From Metellina segmentata (taxonomy: Eukaryota; Arthropoda; Arachnida; Araneae; Tetragnathidae), in the NCBI GenBank assembly GCA_947359465.1, contig OX375875.1:11811038-11875037 (forward strand): a DNA stretch of 64,000 nucleotides. The letters run 5' to 3'. Position numbers and translations under genes: made by a program. The notes under the pieces were generated by a model that saw only the letters and a list, made by a program, of their open reading frames with translations, was not told the origin of the DNA and searched no databases. Of the stretch, positions 23,097 to 33,235 are shown piece after piece. The stretch's first letter is position 1. Every line of letters starts with the position of its first letter.

Positions 23097-24088
23097 TTTT
23101 AAACTGAAAATCACACGCCTTTGTTGAAAGATGTGGTACTTTGTAATTTAGCAAGCCGGAATGAAACACTGCAAATTTGTCTACCAAAAAGTACATCATG
23201 ATAGGTTTCACTGTTATATACACTACTACACCATGTGTTAATTTTTGTAGTGTTGGCTAAGCTCGCTACAATACTTCCCCTCCAGAATTTAGCGGCAACC
23301 GAAATTTGATAGATGGCGCCACTAGTAGAATGATTGCCATTTGCATGAGATTGAGACAGTTGTAATTGTCCTGTGTCGCCTTTAGTGAGTGTGAGTTCCC
23401 TTGTGAAGTAAAGGCTGAGCTGCAATGAATTGAGTGAAGCCGTGATTGTAAATGAGCAGTGTATCCTATCATGAGAGCATCAGGTGGTTGTTGAAAGGGA
23501 TTATCATCGGTTTGGCGATTCAACTATCCATCGTGGACAATCCATGAAAGTTGTAACTTTTTGGGTGCTCAAATCACGTCCGTCAATTACCAATATAGCA
23601 GGCCGGAATGGAACAGAGCAAATTTGTCAACCAAAAAATACTTCATGGTAGAGTTGGGTTATATTGTTATATATACTACTGCATCTTTAGGTTATTTTTG
23701 TAATGGTAGCTTAGTCCGCTTCAGTGTAATAACGCCATTCAGCAATAACAATACATTTCTTTCATTAGGTTTCCAAGAAAACATCTTCAGTAGACCAGGA
23801 GTTTACCAATGTAGTATACTGACGAAACACCGAAAATGCTTTGACGTACACTCTAAGTGTTTCGACAGTATATCTCTTTCACCTAGATATGGTCAGATGG
23901 TCAGTTTTGCGATTGACGAGATGGCTGCTCGAGACAAAACTGCCATACTACTCCAAGAGAATGAAGGCTTAAGTAGGAGAAACAAATTGTTCCGTGCTCA
24001 GAACTGTTGAAAGTTTGGAACAGGTTTTTGCACCAGAGACTAGAAGAAACTTGGACAGTTTTCAGAAAGATGATAAACCTCGAAGAGT
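23097..24088 (+). repeat. Imperfect 447-bp-spaced direct repeat with a 149-codon frame
   Basis: The segment around 23150-23275 (GC.GGCCGGAATG.AAC, GCAAATTTGTC.ACCAAAAA.TAC, TATATA.ACTACT) recurs at 23597-23730. Between the copies lies about 310 bp of unmatched sequence. An uninterrupted ATG frame runs 23561-24010 (149 codons) through the second copy and ends QENEGLSRRNKLFRAQNC. I recognise no family in it. It could be an exon of an unknown gene or a chance frame within a repeat. Confidence 0.4.
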
Positions 24089-24096
24089 GATTAAGG

Positions 24097-24585
24097 CAGG
24101 CCTCTAAATAGATTTTTTAATACAGGTGCACAATGTGCACCGAAATGTTTAAATTAGGTGCACAGGTTATATTTTAGATGCACATTAAAAAAAAACGTAA
24201 TGTAAGAGCATTGGTATAATGTAAACTACTTTATTAGTTGGGTATGTTTATATAGGTTAGTAGCTTCAACAGAGCCATCCGGAAAATGTTTCGATCATCT
24301 GAAAGTTCTGGTGGCAGTGGCAAAAGTAAACCTTCCTCCCGTATAAACCCGTTACGGCCCAGCGATTTTGTTTTCGCATAGTGTGTATTCAATACTTTTA
24401 ATTACGTTCCTTTAAAGCGAGAGGGATCGATACTAATAGTTTGTTCAAGCATCAAAATAACATAAAACGTTCCCTCCCCTTATTTAACGTTAGGCGCACG
24501 GCATGCACCTAGCGGGAAAAATTAGGTGCATCATTTTATTTTTATGTGCACAGTGCACCTATGCATCCGGGTATTTCGAGCCCTG
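24097..24585. mobile_element. hAT-type MITE, 489 bp
   Basis: The 8-bp duplication GATTAAGG is at 24089-24096 and 24586-24593. The ends are inverted: CAGGCCTCTAAAT at the left and CAGGGCTCGAAAT as the complement of the right. Several GTGCAC words sit just inside both ends, including the near-palindromes GGTGCACAATGTGCACC and GTGCACAGTGCACC, which look like transposase-binding repeats. No coding capacity. The CAGGGCTCGAAAT end is one I associate with hAT elements. Confidence 0.8.
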
Positions 24586-24849
24586 GATTAAGGTATTCAT
24601 ATTTTAAAAATTACAAATAAGCTTTACTAACTATAAAAACTACAAATTAAACGCGAGTTTAAATAAAGTGCAAAGGTGGGGAGAACTAGTATCATTGATG
24701 TGTATCAGATACGTTTTGTGAAGCTTGTAACCTTCAAAAACTGTTTTCATCTATTCATCCCTTAAAACTTTATTACATACACTATCCTACAATAGTGGAC
24801 CGGATAGCAAGATGTGATGGTATTAGGAAAATAATACGTGCTTTAATAG

Positions 24850-25300
24850 GGGGATGGTCCCACACGTGCTGCAATTACACAAGCAACCCTTCTGGGCATA
24901 CTTTCAACAAGGTTTTGATACACAACTATGGGTATTTGTGTCCCTTACTGCTGCACGAATGTCGACAGCTTAGCCTGTAGATTTCAAGCATGGTTCCTTG
25001 GTCCGTAAGCGTCGCTCCAACTCGTCCCACAATTGTTCTATGGAGTTTAGATCGGGGGTTTAGATCAGGCCAAGGAAGACGTTTTACATCCATATCTCGA
25101 TACCACTGATTGACAGAGGCTGCAACATGACATGGAGCGTTGTAGTAATGGAAGTAACATTCGTCCATTCCATAAAATTGTCAGAGCGTAGGAAGAACTT
25201 GATTGTCCCAAAATTCGTTCAATTGACCAGGAACAACATGCAAATGTCCCAGGTCATACCACGAAAAACACCCCCCAAACAATTAGTCGGATTAAATTCA
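24850..25300 (-). pseudogene. Tc1-like transposase relic, C-terminal part
   Basis: Second copy of the family at 8.2 kb. On the minus strand: GNN..CYFHYYNAPCHVAASV near 25120-25160 (family DNAPCH; the second Asp is Tyr here), WYRDMDVKRLPWPDLNPRSK near 25060-25100 (damaged [13 protein letters not shown] box), then the C-terminal tail. It is truncated on the 5' side near 25.3 kb. The downstream terminal sequence CACGTGCTGCAATTACAC is shared with 8.2 kb. Confidence 0.75.
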
Positions 25301-27130
25301 AATCCTCTGACGTCCGGTTCATTATTGTAGGGTAGTGTGTCTTCAAATAACCATGACGTGCATCGTTCTGAACGCATTTATGGAGGAATATATTATAAAG
25401 GAGAATAATTCCTGAAACTACTTTAGACGTTTAGTGTGTTGTAATTAAGTTTCAATTTATAGTTAAAGAGAATCTATTGAGATCGAGAATAACATCATCC
25501 CAAAAACGTGTTATTAGAAGAGAATGGAATAACTGATTAGTGTATGGGCGACTATATATATGTAGAGCGTTAAGTGATCAGCACTTAGAATATAGTAGAT
25601 TGAAGTGTAAATGCAAATTCATAGATTCAGAGTAAATATGTTCTTGAGCAGTTTAAACCGATACATGGTATGAAAAAATAAAGCTAGGCTGAAAAAAAAC
25701 TTTAATGAGTTGGAAGACATTGTTAAGAATAGATATAGTTCTAAGATTTATCAGTTTTATTTATTCTATTAATATTTTAGTTTCAAATTAACAACGTATT
25801 TATTTAAAATTACCTATGCATAGCTACTATTGTAACTATAATATGACACACATTAATTATTTGAAGCTACGGTGCAGTTCGCTTAATTGAAGTGTTTTTT
25901 TTAATGTGTTTCAGGTATGTACTGAGTAACATAAGATGTTTTCTCAATGTTTTTTGAATCGATAATGAGCTCTATTGTGTAAATATTGCTAATTAGTAAA
26001 ATTATCCATAGGAGTTCAGAATGATGAACACGTTGTATTTTTAATGTACTGAATTTAGAATATAATTTTTGCTATTAACATAAACTTGGAGAAGGTTAAT
26101 TGAAACTAATGATATGAATTACAATATATATAAGTAATAAAAATTATGCTCATTAAAACATGATTTTCCTGAACGCCTCCTCGGTAAATATATCAATTAA
26201 ACTTACTTCTCATATCAATATTAATAAAGATTTACCATTAAAGGTAGCATATGAATTTCGAACAATAATTATTTAAAAGATGAAACAGGCATTATTGGAT
26301 ATGAAACGCTTTTTTTGTAATTTTCAATTGCAATAAAATTTTAATTGCAACTATAACATTTTGAGTTTTTATATATTTCGGTCAAACGAAAATTCAGCAA
26401 AAATGTTTTCTTCCTTAAGTGATATTTATTTGTTCGTGCAAATTGTACGAAACAAAATTTGAGAATAAGTTACACAAATTGCATATGGATCAATATAATG
26501 TTCTTAGATAATCTCAGGTTCTTTACATCATGATGAAATCGTGAAACGATCATACATCTTTTAAAAATGATTTAATTACACTATACAATAAAATTAAACA
26601 GATTCAACAGACAGGCGTAGATATTGCTGTATAAGCACTTCTCGTGGTTTCGAGATCACAAACATAATTTTGACTGTTTTAAAAAATATTTTTAACTTTT
26701 ATTTTCCGACCTTTTTTGGGTTGCATCGATTAACTATAGATTGAAGAAGTTAACAGACCAATCACTTTTCTCTTTTGTAGAAAAATGTCAACATCGTGAA
26801 AGCGTCTAGAAAATATTTTTTAATATCTTTCCCACAGGTTTACAATTTTTAAAACCTACTTTGTATGCAATCGCAGCTTTTACCTGACTGCAAATCATAG
26901 TTTTCAACAGACAGCAAATCACAGTTTTCAATAAACGTTTTACAGATGGGCCCAGGTGCAGAATTATATTCAGTGTTCTGCAACACAATTCGAAGCATTT
27001 GCAATTGTTCTGTGGACATTTTGTCCGAATTTTGAAAATTGCAATAAAATAAAAAACAGACGTATATCACAATTATCGGCTAAATATGTGTTACATATTT
27101 ATAATAAAACACATCAAAATTTACTTTATT
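25301..27130. other. AT-rich spacer, no gene seen
   Basis: Very AT-rich. A short doubled phrase (GCAAATCA.AGTTTTCAA) lies near 26890-26930. No frames with recognisable motifs and no transposon ends. Confidence 0.45.
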
Positions 27131-28323
27131 TAAAAGTCACACTTTCAGAATTTGCAATTCTATCAACAACTTTTGAAGTGAAAGTCTTTCATTGACATAG
27201 AAGATGTGTTATTTATAAAGTGTTTATGGTAATTTGGGCGGTGTAGGAAGGTTTTTCCGTAGCTATAAAAGAAAAAAAAGGAATGGTAAGAAGCGCCCTT
27301 TGAACTGTAGAACATCGGAACTTATGATTAAGAAAAATCAGCCAAAATCTTTAATATTATGAAAGGAATTTCTTGTCAGTTTGTTTCTTGCATGCAAAGT
27401 CTTGGCGAATCTATGGCACTTACAGTAATGGGATTTGCCACACAGGTAGTACAAATTTTGTGCATTTTTAGGGTCGCGGCGAATTTTAAAATTCAATCTT
27501 TAATACATTTTAAAATGAATTTAATTAAATTACATTTTTTTTTGGAATGGCAACAGCATAAAAGATCATATTCTAAATTTACTTTTTTCCGTTTCCTTTA
27601 ACATTCAACGGATTTGAAATATGCGGAAAATTTGACACCAGAATAAAAATACCTAAAAATATTATTTTCTTTAAATAAATAAAATTTTTAAATTGAATCT
27701 CTTTAATATTTTTGCAAGAGAACGCCAACATTCGTGTTCCAAAAATAAACAGATTACAAGTCCTGCCCTCTTACCAGTTAAGCGAAAGAAAGCAAAGAAA
27801 TAAAAAACATTTTGCCTGGCATTATTTAGTTCTTGTTTGTAAAATCGGGATCATTAAAGACAGATTGAAAATTTCAACGGATTTGAATCTGTGGAAAATT
27901 TGTCACCAGATAGATACTTTATACGTTTGATTTTCTTTTAATAAATAATTTTTGAATTAAATATTTATATTTACGGTTATATTTAGATTGTGACGTCACG
28001 CCGAATTCCTATTTGGTTTGCAAAGAAAACCAACACCACCTGCGACTCCGTAATGACTGTTATCCCATTAGCGAAGCAAATCATAGTTCACGATATTCAT
28101 AATTTGATTTACGAAGCACACCAGATTGCAATTCGCAGTGAATTCATTCCAATATTCAACGAATTTCCACTTGGTATGCAAAACAAAACAACACCATGGG
28201 TAACGCCATTGTGGTTGTATTACGAAGTCGTAGCAATCACCGGGGGTTTGCAAACAGTGGTCACACATGATCCCACGAAAAGAACTGTCACAGGCAACGC
28301 CGTGCTGGCCACGGAGTGGCTAA
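27131..28323 (+). mobile_element. Helitron-like non-autonomous element
   Basis: The longest copy of a repeat family also found at 6.37, 33.3/35.3 and 49.0 kb. The 3' terminus has a short hairpin (GCCACGGAGTGGC) running into CTAA followed by T. The copy at 49.0 kb ends in TAGCCAAGCAGTGGCTA-G followed by T. Both fit the CTRR-T rule of Helitrons. Inside are two tandem copies of a roughly 110-bp block (CAACGGATTTGAA, GGAAAATTTG, ACACCAG, AATAAATAA). There is no Rep/helicase coding. The 5' end is uncertain, as is the superfamily. Confidence 0.5.
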
Positions 28324-28434
28324 TATTTTGATAAAATGAAGGAAAAATTGTTCTGCAAAGACGCACTTTTCTGCTCCCGGGCAGATGGGTTGCATAGAAT
28401 AACTGGAACACGTAAAGTAAGTATCTTAATTTAC

Positions 28435-28640
28435 GTTGCACAGGGGGAAACAGAAAGGCGACAGTCCGGGATCAATCCCGAATGGAAAAATCCAAGGAGT
28501 ATACCTCGTAATTTTGAACTACTGTTGGATGACGAGATCAGCACCTGAGCTGACATCCTCATTCTCCAAATTTCCAAGCTACACAAACCTGAGGGACTTC
28601 TAAGGTGCGCAACACCGACTTTCGTTCGGATGTACAATTT
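28435..28640 (-). repeat. SINE core, minus strand, no head
   Basis: Core landmarks: CGACAGTCCGGGATCAATCCC, TCGTAATTTTGAACTACTG, GATGACGAGATCAGCACCTGAGC, TTCTCCAAATTTCC. It is truncated before the tRNA-like head. Confidence 0.6.
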
Positions 28641-29258
28641 TTTATTACTTTTAAAAAGTCCTAGTTTAGATCTTTTTAGCAATTATAGTCTTCCGAAACA
28701 GGTAAATTTCCATTTAAAGGATTTCTTAGTCAAACTTCTATTCAGGTTTTAATCGAATCCCTATGCTCTACTTTTTTTCAATTTAGAGATTCGGTTCATA
28801 AATGCAAATCATGTACTTATCCTCTATTATATAAATTTGAGAGGATCTGTCAAATAAACGATGTACGTTATACATATATATCGATCATATAATCCATTTT
28901 ACAATCATCAAACCAATGTTGTAAGCCATAAAAAAGAAGGATGATTCTTCGGTGTAGCTTCATGAAAAATCAATTTTAAGTTTGGAAATAATAAAGAATT
29001 ATTCTTTTTAAGTTATTTTTCTGTGAAATTTTCGTAACTCAAATCGTAAAAATGATGAATCTATGGCGAATATAGGTATACGCATATTTCGCAATATTTT
29101 CTATTCGTGGCAGATATTTTTGAACTTCATTAGATTTAAGTGAAGGATGGTAAATTATTTCGATGAGATATCAATAATTGGTTTTTATAGCAAATCCATT
29201 TTTTCTCAGATTCTATTTAGTGACAAGTATCAAAATAATTTATTTTAAATTGACTGTC
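28641..29258. other. AT-rich spacer
   Basis: No frame or repeat recognised. Confidence 0.35.
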
Positions 29259-29270
29259 TTCAACATACAG

Positions 29271-29601
29271 TAATTGGTAATTTTTTAGTTAACATCTTAC
29301 TAGAGCAACACAACGGGCTATTGACGACGGTCCGGGATCAGTCCCTTAAGGGAAAGATCCGAGGACAACACCTCATAATTTTGAACCACGGTCAGATGAA
29401 GAAGCAACACCTGAGCTGGCACCCCACTCTCCAAACTTCCACGCCAACCCAACGTGAGGACTTTCGGCCACGACAGATTTAAGGTGCACCAGCCGCCTCT
29501 ACACCATACGTTTACAAACATCCATGCCCGGACCCGGATTCGAACCAGGAACCTTCCGATCTAGAGGCTAACACCTTAACCACTATACCGGTTGGTCGGC
29601 T
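29271..29601 (-). repeat. Full-length SINE with target duplication
   Basis: 331 bp flanked by TTCAACATACAG at 29259-29270 and 29602-29613. On the minus strand the head begins at GCCGACCAACCGGTATAGTGG (A-box) with B-box GGTTCGAATCC, then the core, and ends in GTTAACTAAAAAATTACC. It is almost identical to the copy at 62561-62890, so both probably inserted recently. Its likely promoter is the internal A/B box pair for RNA polymerase III. Confidence 0.9.
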
Positions 29602-30041
29602 TTCAACATACAGAAACTAAAGGTAACCAATTACCATTGTTCAAAACATTGTAGTACTATCTGACGTCGCTTATTTATAAAAAAAATCACTGTTTTCAGT
29701 TAACTTTTAATAGATAAAAGTCGATTATATATAAGTTAAACTAGTATTGTTACTTATCTCACTTGTTGTAGAAAAATTATGCTTAGCGTATGAACTCGTG
29801 AGATTTGGTGCATCCAAGAACCAGTTCAGGATGGTGAACAAGCTTAACTAGCTGACATCCAAGAACTGATGAATTGTATTTAGAGAATAAAAAAGGTTTA
29901 CATCCCAATACTATCTTCTTTGGCTTTAAGTGTCCATTGGGAAATTCATAAGGAGAAGTCTAGTCTTTTCTGTATTCCATTTTATTCATGCAGGCTGCCA
30001 GTAAATAGTCAGATCATGTGTCGGAAATGTATTCTAAACTA

Positions 30042-31418
30042 CACTGCTGGCCACCCAAATTGCAACACCAAGAAAGACAAGAGATATCACAACAAAATTT
30101 ATTTCGTAGATAACATGTTGACCAAGTATCAAATAATTAAATTTATAGACTTCTGTTAAGTGTGGTTCCTGCCAAAATCAGTAGCCACCATTGTTGGAGA
30201 TCACCGCTGCCACACGCCTCGGCATTGATTCAAAGAGACTTTGGATGTGTTCTTGGGGTACAGCAGACCAAGCAGCTTCCACACGTTGCCAAAGTTGATC
30301 TGGTGTGGCAGCTGGGGATGTAATATGGGTCAATCGTTGAGCAACATGTTTTCTATCGGCGAAAGATCCGGAGAGAGAGCTGGACAGGGAAGCAATTCAA
30401 TCTGGCGATTGATGAAGAACCCTTGCACAATGCGTGCCACGTGTGGTCGCGCATTATCCTGTTGAAATAGGGCTGTGGGCAAGCCCTGAAGGTAAGGAAG
30501 GACAACTGGCTCCAACACCTCGGAGATGTAGCGCTGGTTGTATAAGTACCGGCAATGCGTACTAGAGGAGTGCGAGAGGGATATCCAATATCGCCCCATA
30601 TCATAATACCCGGTGCAGGACCACTGTGGTGGTGCATAACGCAACTGTTCAGCATCCTCTCTCCACGGTGTCTCCAGACTCGAATCCGACCATCGTGGTG
30701 TTGCAGACAGAAGCGTGACTCGTCAGTAAAGACAATTTCATTCCATTCTGCCATCCACATCCTACTTTCATAGCACCATTGGCGGCGGAGACGTCTGTGG
30801 TTCTGCGTCAAGGGTAGACGAAGCAATGGACAGACCACTCTGCTGTAAACGGCGTCGAATTGTACGCGCAGACACTGGATGATGCGTTACAGACTGAATG
30901 TGCTGTGCTATGGTTCGTGAAGAGGCTGAGCGATCCGTCACTGCCATACGCACAATATGCCTGTCATCACGTGAAATGGTGCACTGAGGTGGATGCGATC
31001 GAACACGTCGGTCCGTCGTACCCTCCTGCATCTAACGATCACATATCCGCATTACAGTTGTTTGGTTAAGTACAACCCGACTACCGATTTCCCTGAAAGA
31101 TAATACACAATCTCGGTAGGCCACTATCCTTCCTCTGTCGAACTCGGATACTTGATCAAAAGATGATCGCTGTTTTCTACGAGGCATAATTGATCGTTAA
31201 GTTGAAAAAACCACAAGAAAAACACAATTACCGTACTTGAATTGTCGAAATCTCCAAGCCTTAAATAGCGCTTTGAAGTGGCGCCACAGACGCGCGTGAT
31301 GTGCGTCTGCGCTGAAATTCTAATCATTTGTATATCTCATCTCCGCTAATGCATGTTGTAAATTTCATATTATTTGCATGCTTCCTTCAGGGTGTTGTAT
31401 TTACGTTGGCCAGCAGTG
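30042..31418 (-). mobile_element. Tc1-like transposon, minus strand
   Basis: Ends: CACTGCTGGCCACCCAAAT (left) and CACTGCTGGCCAACGTAAAT as the complement of the right. TA flanks at 30040-30041 and 31419-31420. Length 1377 bp. The transposase gene reads on the minus strand. This is a different subfamily from the 18.2-kb copy, with different ends. Confidence 0.9.
30178..31187 (-). pseudogene. Tc1-like transposase (DD34E), few lesions
   Basis: The start ATG at 31187 gives MPRRKQRSSFDQVSEFDRG, then a helix-turn-helix (SFREIGSRVV). One Trp-to-stop change follows (near 31030), then MQEGTTDRRVR, DDRHIVRMAVTDRSASSRTI, PVSARTIRRRLQQSGL. After a frameshift near 30790 come WNEIVFTDESRFCLQHHDG (first Asp) and IRVWRHRGERM, PGIMIWGDIGY. 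After another shift near 30550 come ALFQQDNARPHVARIV (second Asp) and LSPDLSPIEN (Glu, 34 residues on). It ends with NNGGY and a stop at 30178-30180. Only a stop and a few shifts separate it from an intact gene. Confidence 0.85.
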
Positions 31419-32053
31419 TATGTTCAACCATATTTCGAAGATATTTCGTTATAGGTAGGTCTGCTTCAAGATGAAAACGTGCTTAAAATTTCCTTCATAG
31501 TCAAACGTTAGGGTCTTGTTTCTTTGCAAATCATGTGAAGGCATCCATGGAACATAAATGATGTTCCTATCATACAGACTTCTAACTTTTCTGTTGGAAG
31601 GGTACCAATTTTTACAATGCTTGCTGATAATGTGTATGCAGCTTCATTGATGACCGAAAATTCCGATTAGAAAACAAAAATGTGATCAAGATTTATTGTT
31701 TGATGCAAATTATAATCCAGGTAATGTAAATACTTTAAGAAATATCTTCGTCACCATTGCTGTCATATGTGCGATAGTGTTGCGCATTGCCAAGAATGCA
31801 ATCACCCAATCTAATTACATGAGGTGTTTGGGGTGTTAAGATTTATTGTTTGCTAAAGAGAAAATACCAGCATGGAAGACAAAGTAGCTCGGAAAACTGC
31901 CGGTGGTATCAGGACAACAGGCCAAGTAAGAATACTTCACATCACACTAAGACAGTTGTTCCTGTTGAAAATGACTGTTTTTACACTAGTCTATGAACTT
32001 TGAATAACTTTTGTGTTCTTCAAAACTTCTAATTTTTCAAAAATATACTTTAT
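31419..32053. other. Spacer, nothing recognised
   Basis: AT-rich. AAGATTTATTGTTTG appears twice (31687 and 31838). No frames with motifs. Confidence 0.35.
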
Positions 32054-32140
32054 CAAAAAATTCGACTCACCAAGAAGGGTTGTCCAGGAGTTGTACCGCT
32101 CTCGGTCAATTTGGAACGGCGGTTACTGGGGGCGTATACT

Positions 32141-33037
32141 TAACGCGACCATTAATTTTTTTTCCTCAAAACGGGACATTACTAATTTTTAGGTAATAAT
32201 ATAAGTTCAAGAAAACACATATTTCTTTAGTTTTTTATTTATTAATGAAAAGAACGGGAATATACATGAACACGTGAAAATAAATAATTTATGTGGTCGT
32301 ATATTTACTGAAGAACAAATTTGTTTGAGTATATTTGGTGTAGATTTAAAAAAAAAATGAAATTATTGGCAGGATTTCTTTTTAAATTTACTTTTGTGCT
32401 TTATAAACGGGTACTTGATTTATATACATTAAAAATGCACTTACGTTTAGGCATTGTTGAAATGAAAGTTTCACGTACAAGAAATTTAAATTGACTATAA
32501 TAAAGCGTGTCGTTAAAAATAAATAACAATCAATCGTCAAGAAAGATGCACGAGCTGTCTACGCGTACTCTCAATCGTTGAGCAGAGCTAGAAGGCTTCT
32601 GATTAGGGATGGGGGGGGGGCAAATAACAATATGTTCTTTTACAATGTGAATTCTAAAATTATAGACGCCTAAAGTGATTATAAGTACTAAATTGAAACA
32701 TCCAGTCCAATATAATCTCGTTTTCTTCTGTCAAAACAAGAGAAAAAAAAAATCTTCCCGATTTTCCCCTATAAAAAAATTGTCGACCGCAAAAACTATG
32801 GTAATACGTTTTTGTGTTTAAGATATTTTCCGGAATTATCTACAATAAATGCATACAAAAAGAGGAGGTCCGTTGGATTTTTTTAAATTTCGCCCGTCTT
32901 TTTGAGATTGTTACCGTGGATTGATCACTTTCTAAAAACGAGATATTTCGGCGTCCCGAAGCTGTGCTTGGTGACAATGGGACAGCCTACCTAAAAACGG
33001 GACTGTCCCGTTCAAAACGGGATGTATGGTCACATTA
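32141..33037. mobile_element. hAT-type MITE, 897 bp
   Basis: The 8-bp duplication CGTATACT is at 32133-32140 and 33038-33045. The ends are inverted: TAACGCGACCAT at the left, TAATGTGACCAT as the complement of the right. Just inside lie CTCAAAACGGGACA and ACGGGACAGTCCCG, a palindromic GGGACAGTCCC region, and a shared TTTTTAGGTA word. There are no coding motifs; a G9 run lies near 32610. It inserted into the Tc1 derivative after the Tc1 was in place. Confidence 0.8.
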
Positions 33038-33235
33038 CGTATACTCTTAGTTACGAGTTCCGTTTCCAGCTACGTCCTGTCGACATCTGCAGACTTGTCT
33101 GGAGAAATAGAGGGCAGCGTGAGGATCCTGCTCTTATTATCGCACGCCACACATGCCCACAGCAGAGCTTTATGGTCTGTGGTGCCATCTCCTTTTATAG
33201 CCAGACTCCTTTGGTAGTAATTTCTGACACACTCA

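Noticed and set aside
28068..28331. 113-codon plus and 66-codon minus frames near the Helitron-like 3' end
   Set aside because: They lie inside a repeat also present at 49 kb, where the frame is not kept.
29318..29521. 67-codon minus-strand frame shared with 62605-62808
   Set aside because: It is the SINE body read in frame in two near-identical copies; it has no coding role.
30555..30773. Plus-strand frames within 30.2-31.1 kb
   Set aside because: They are antisense shadows of the minus-strand Tc1 transposase.
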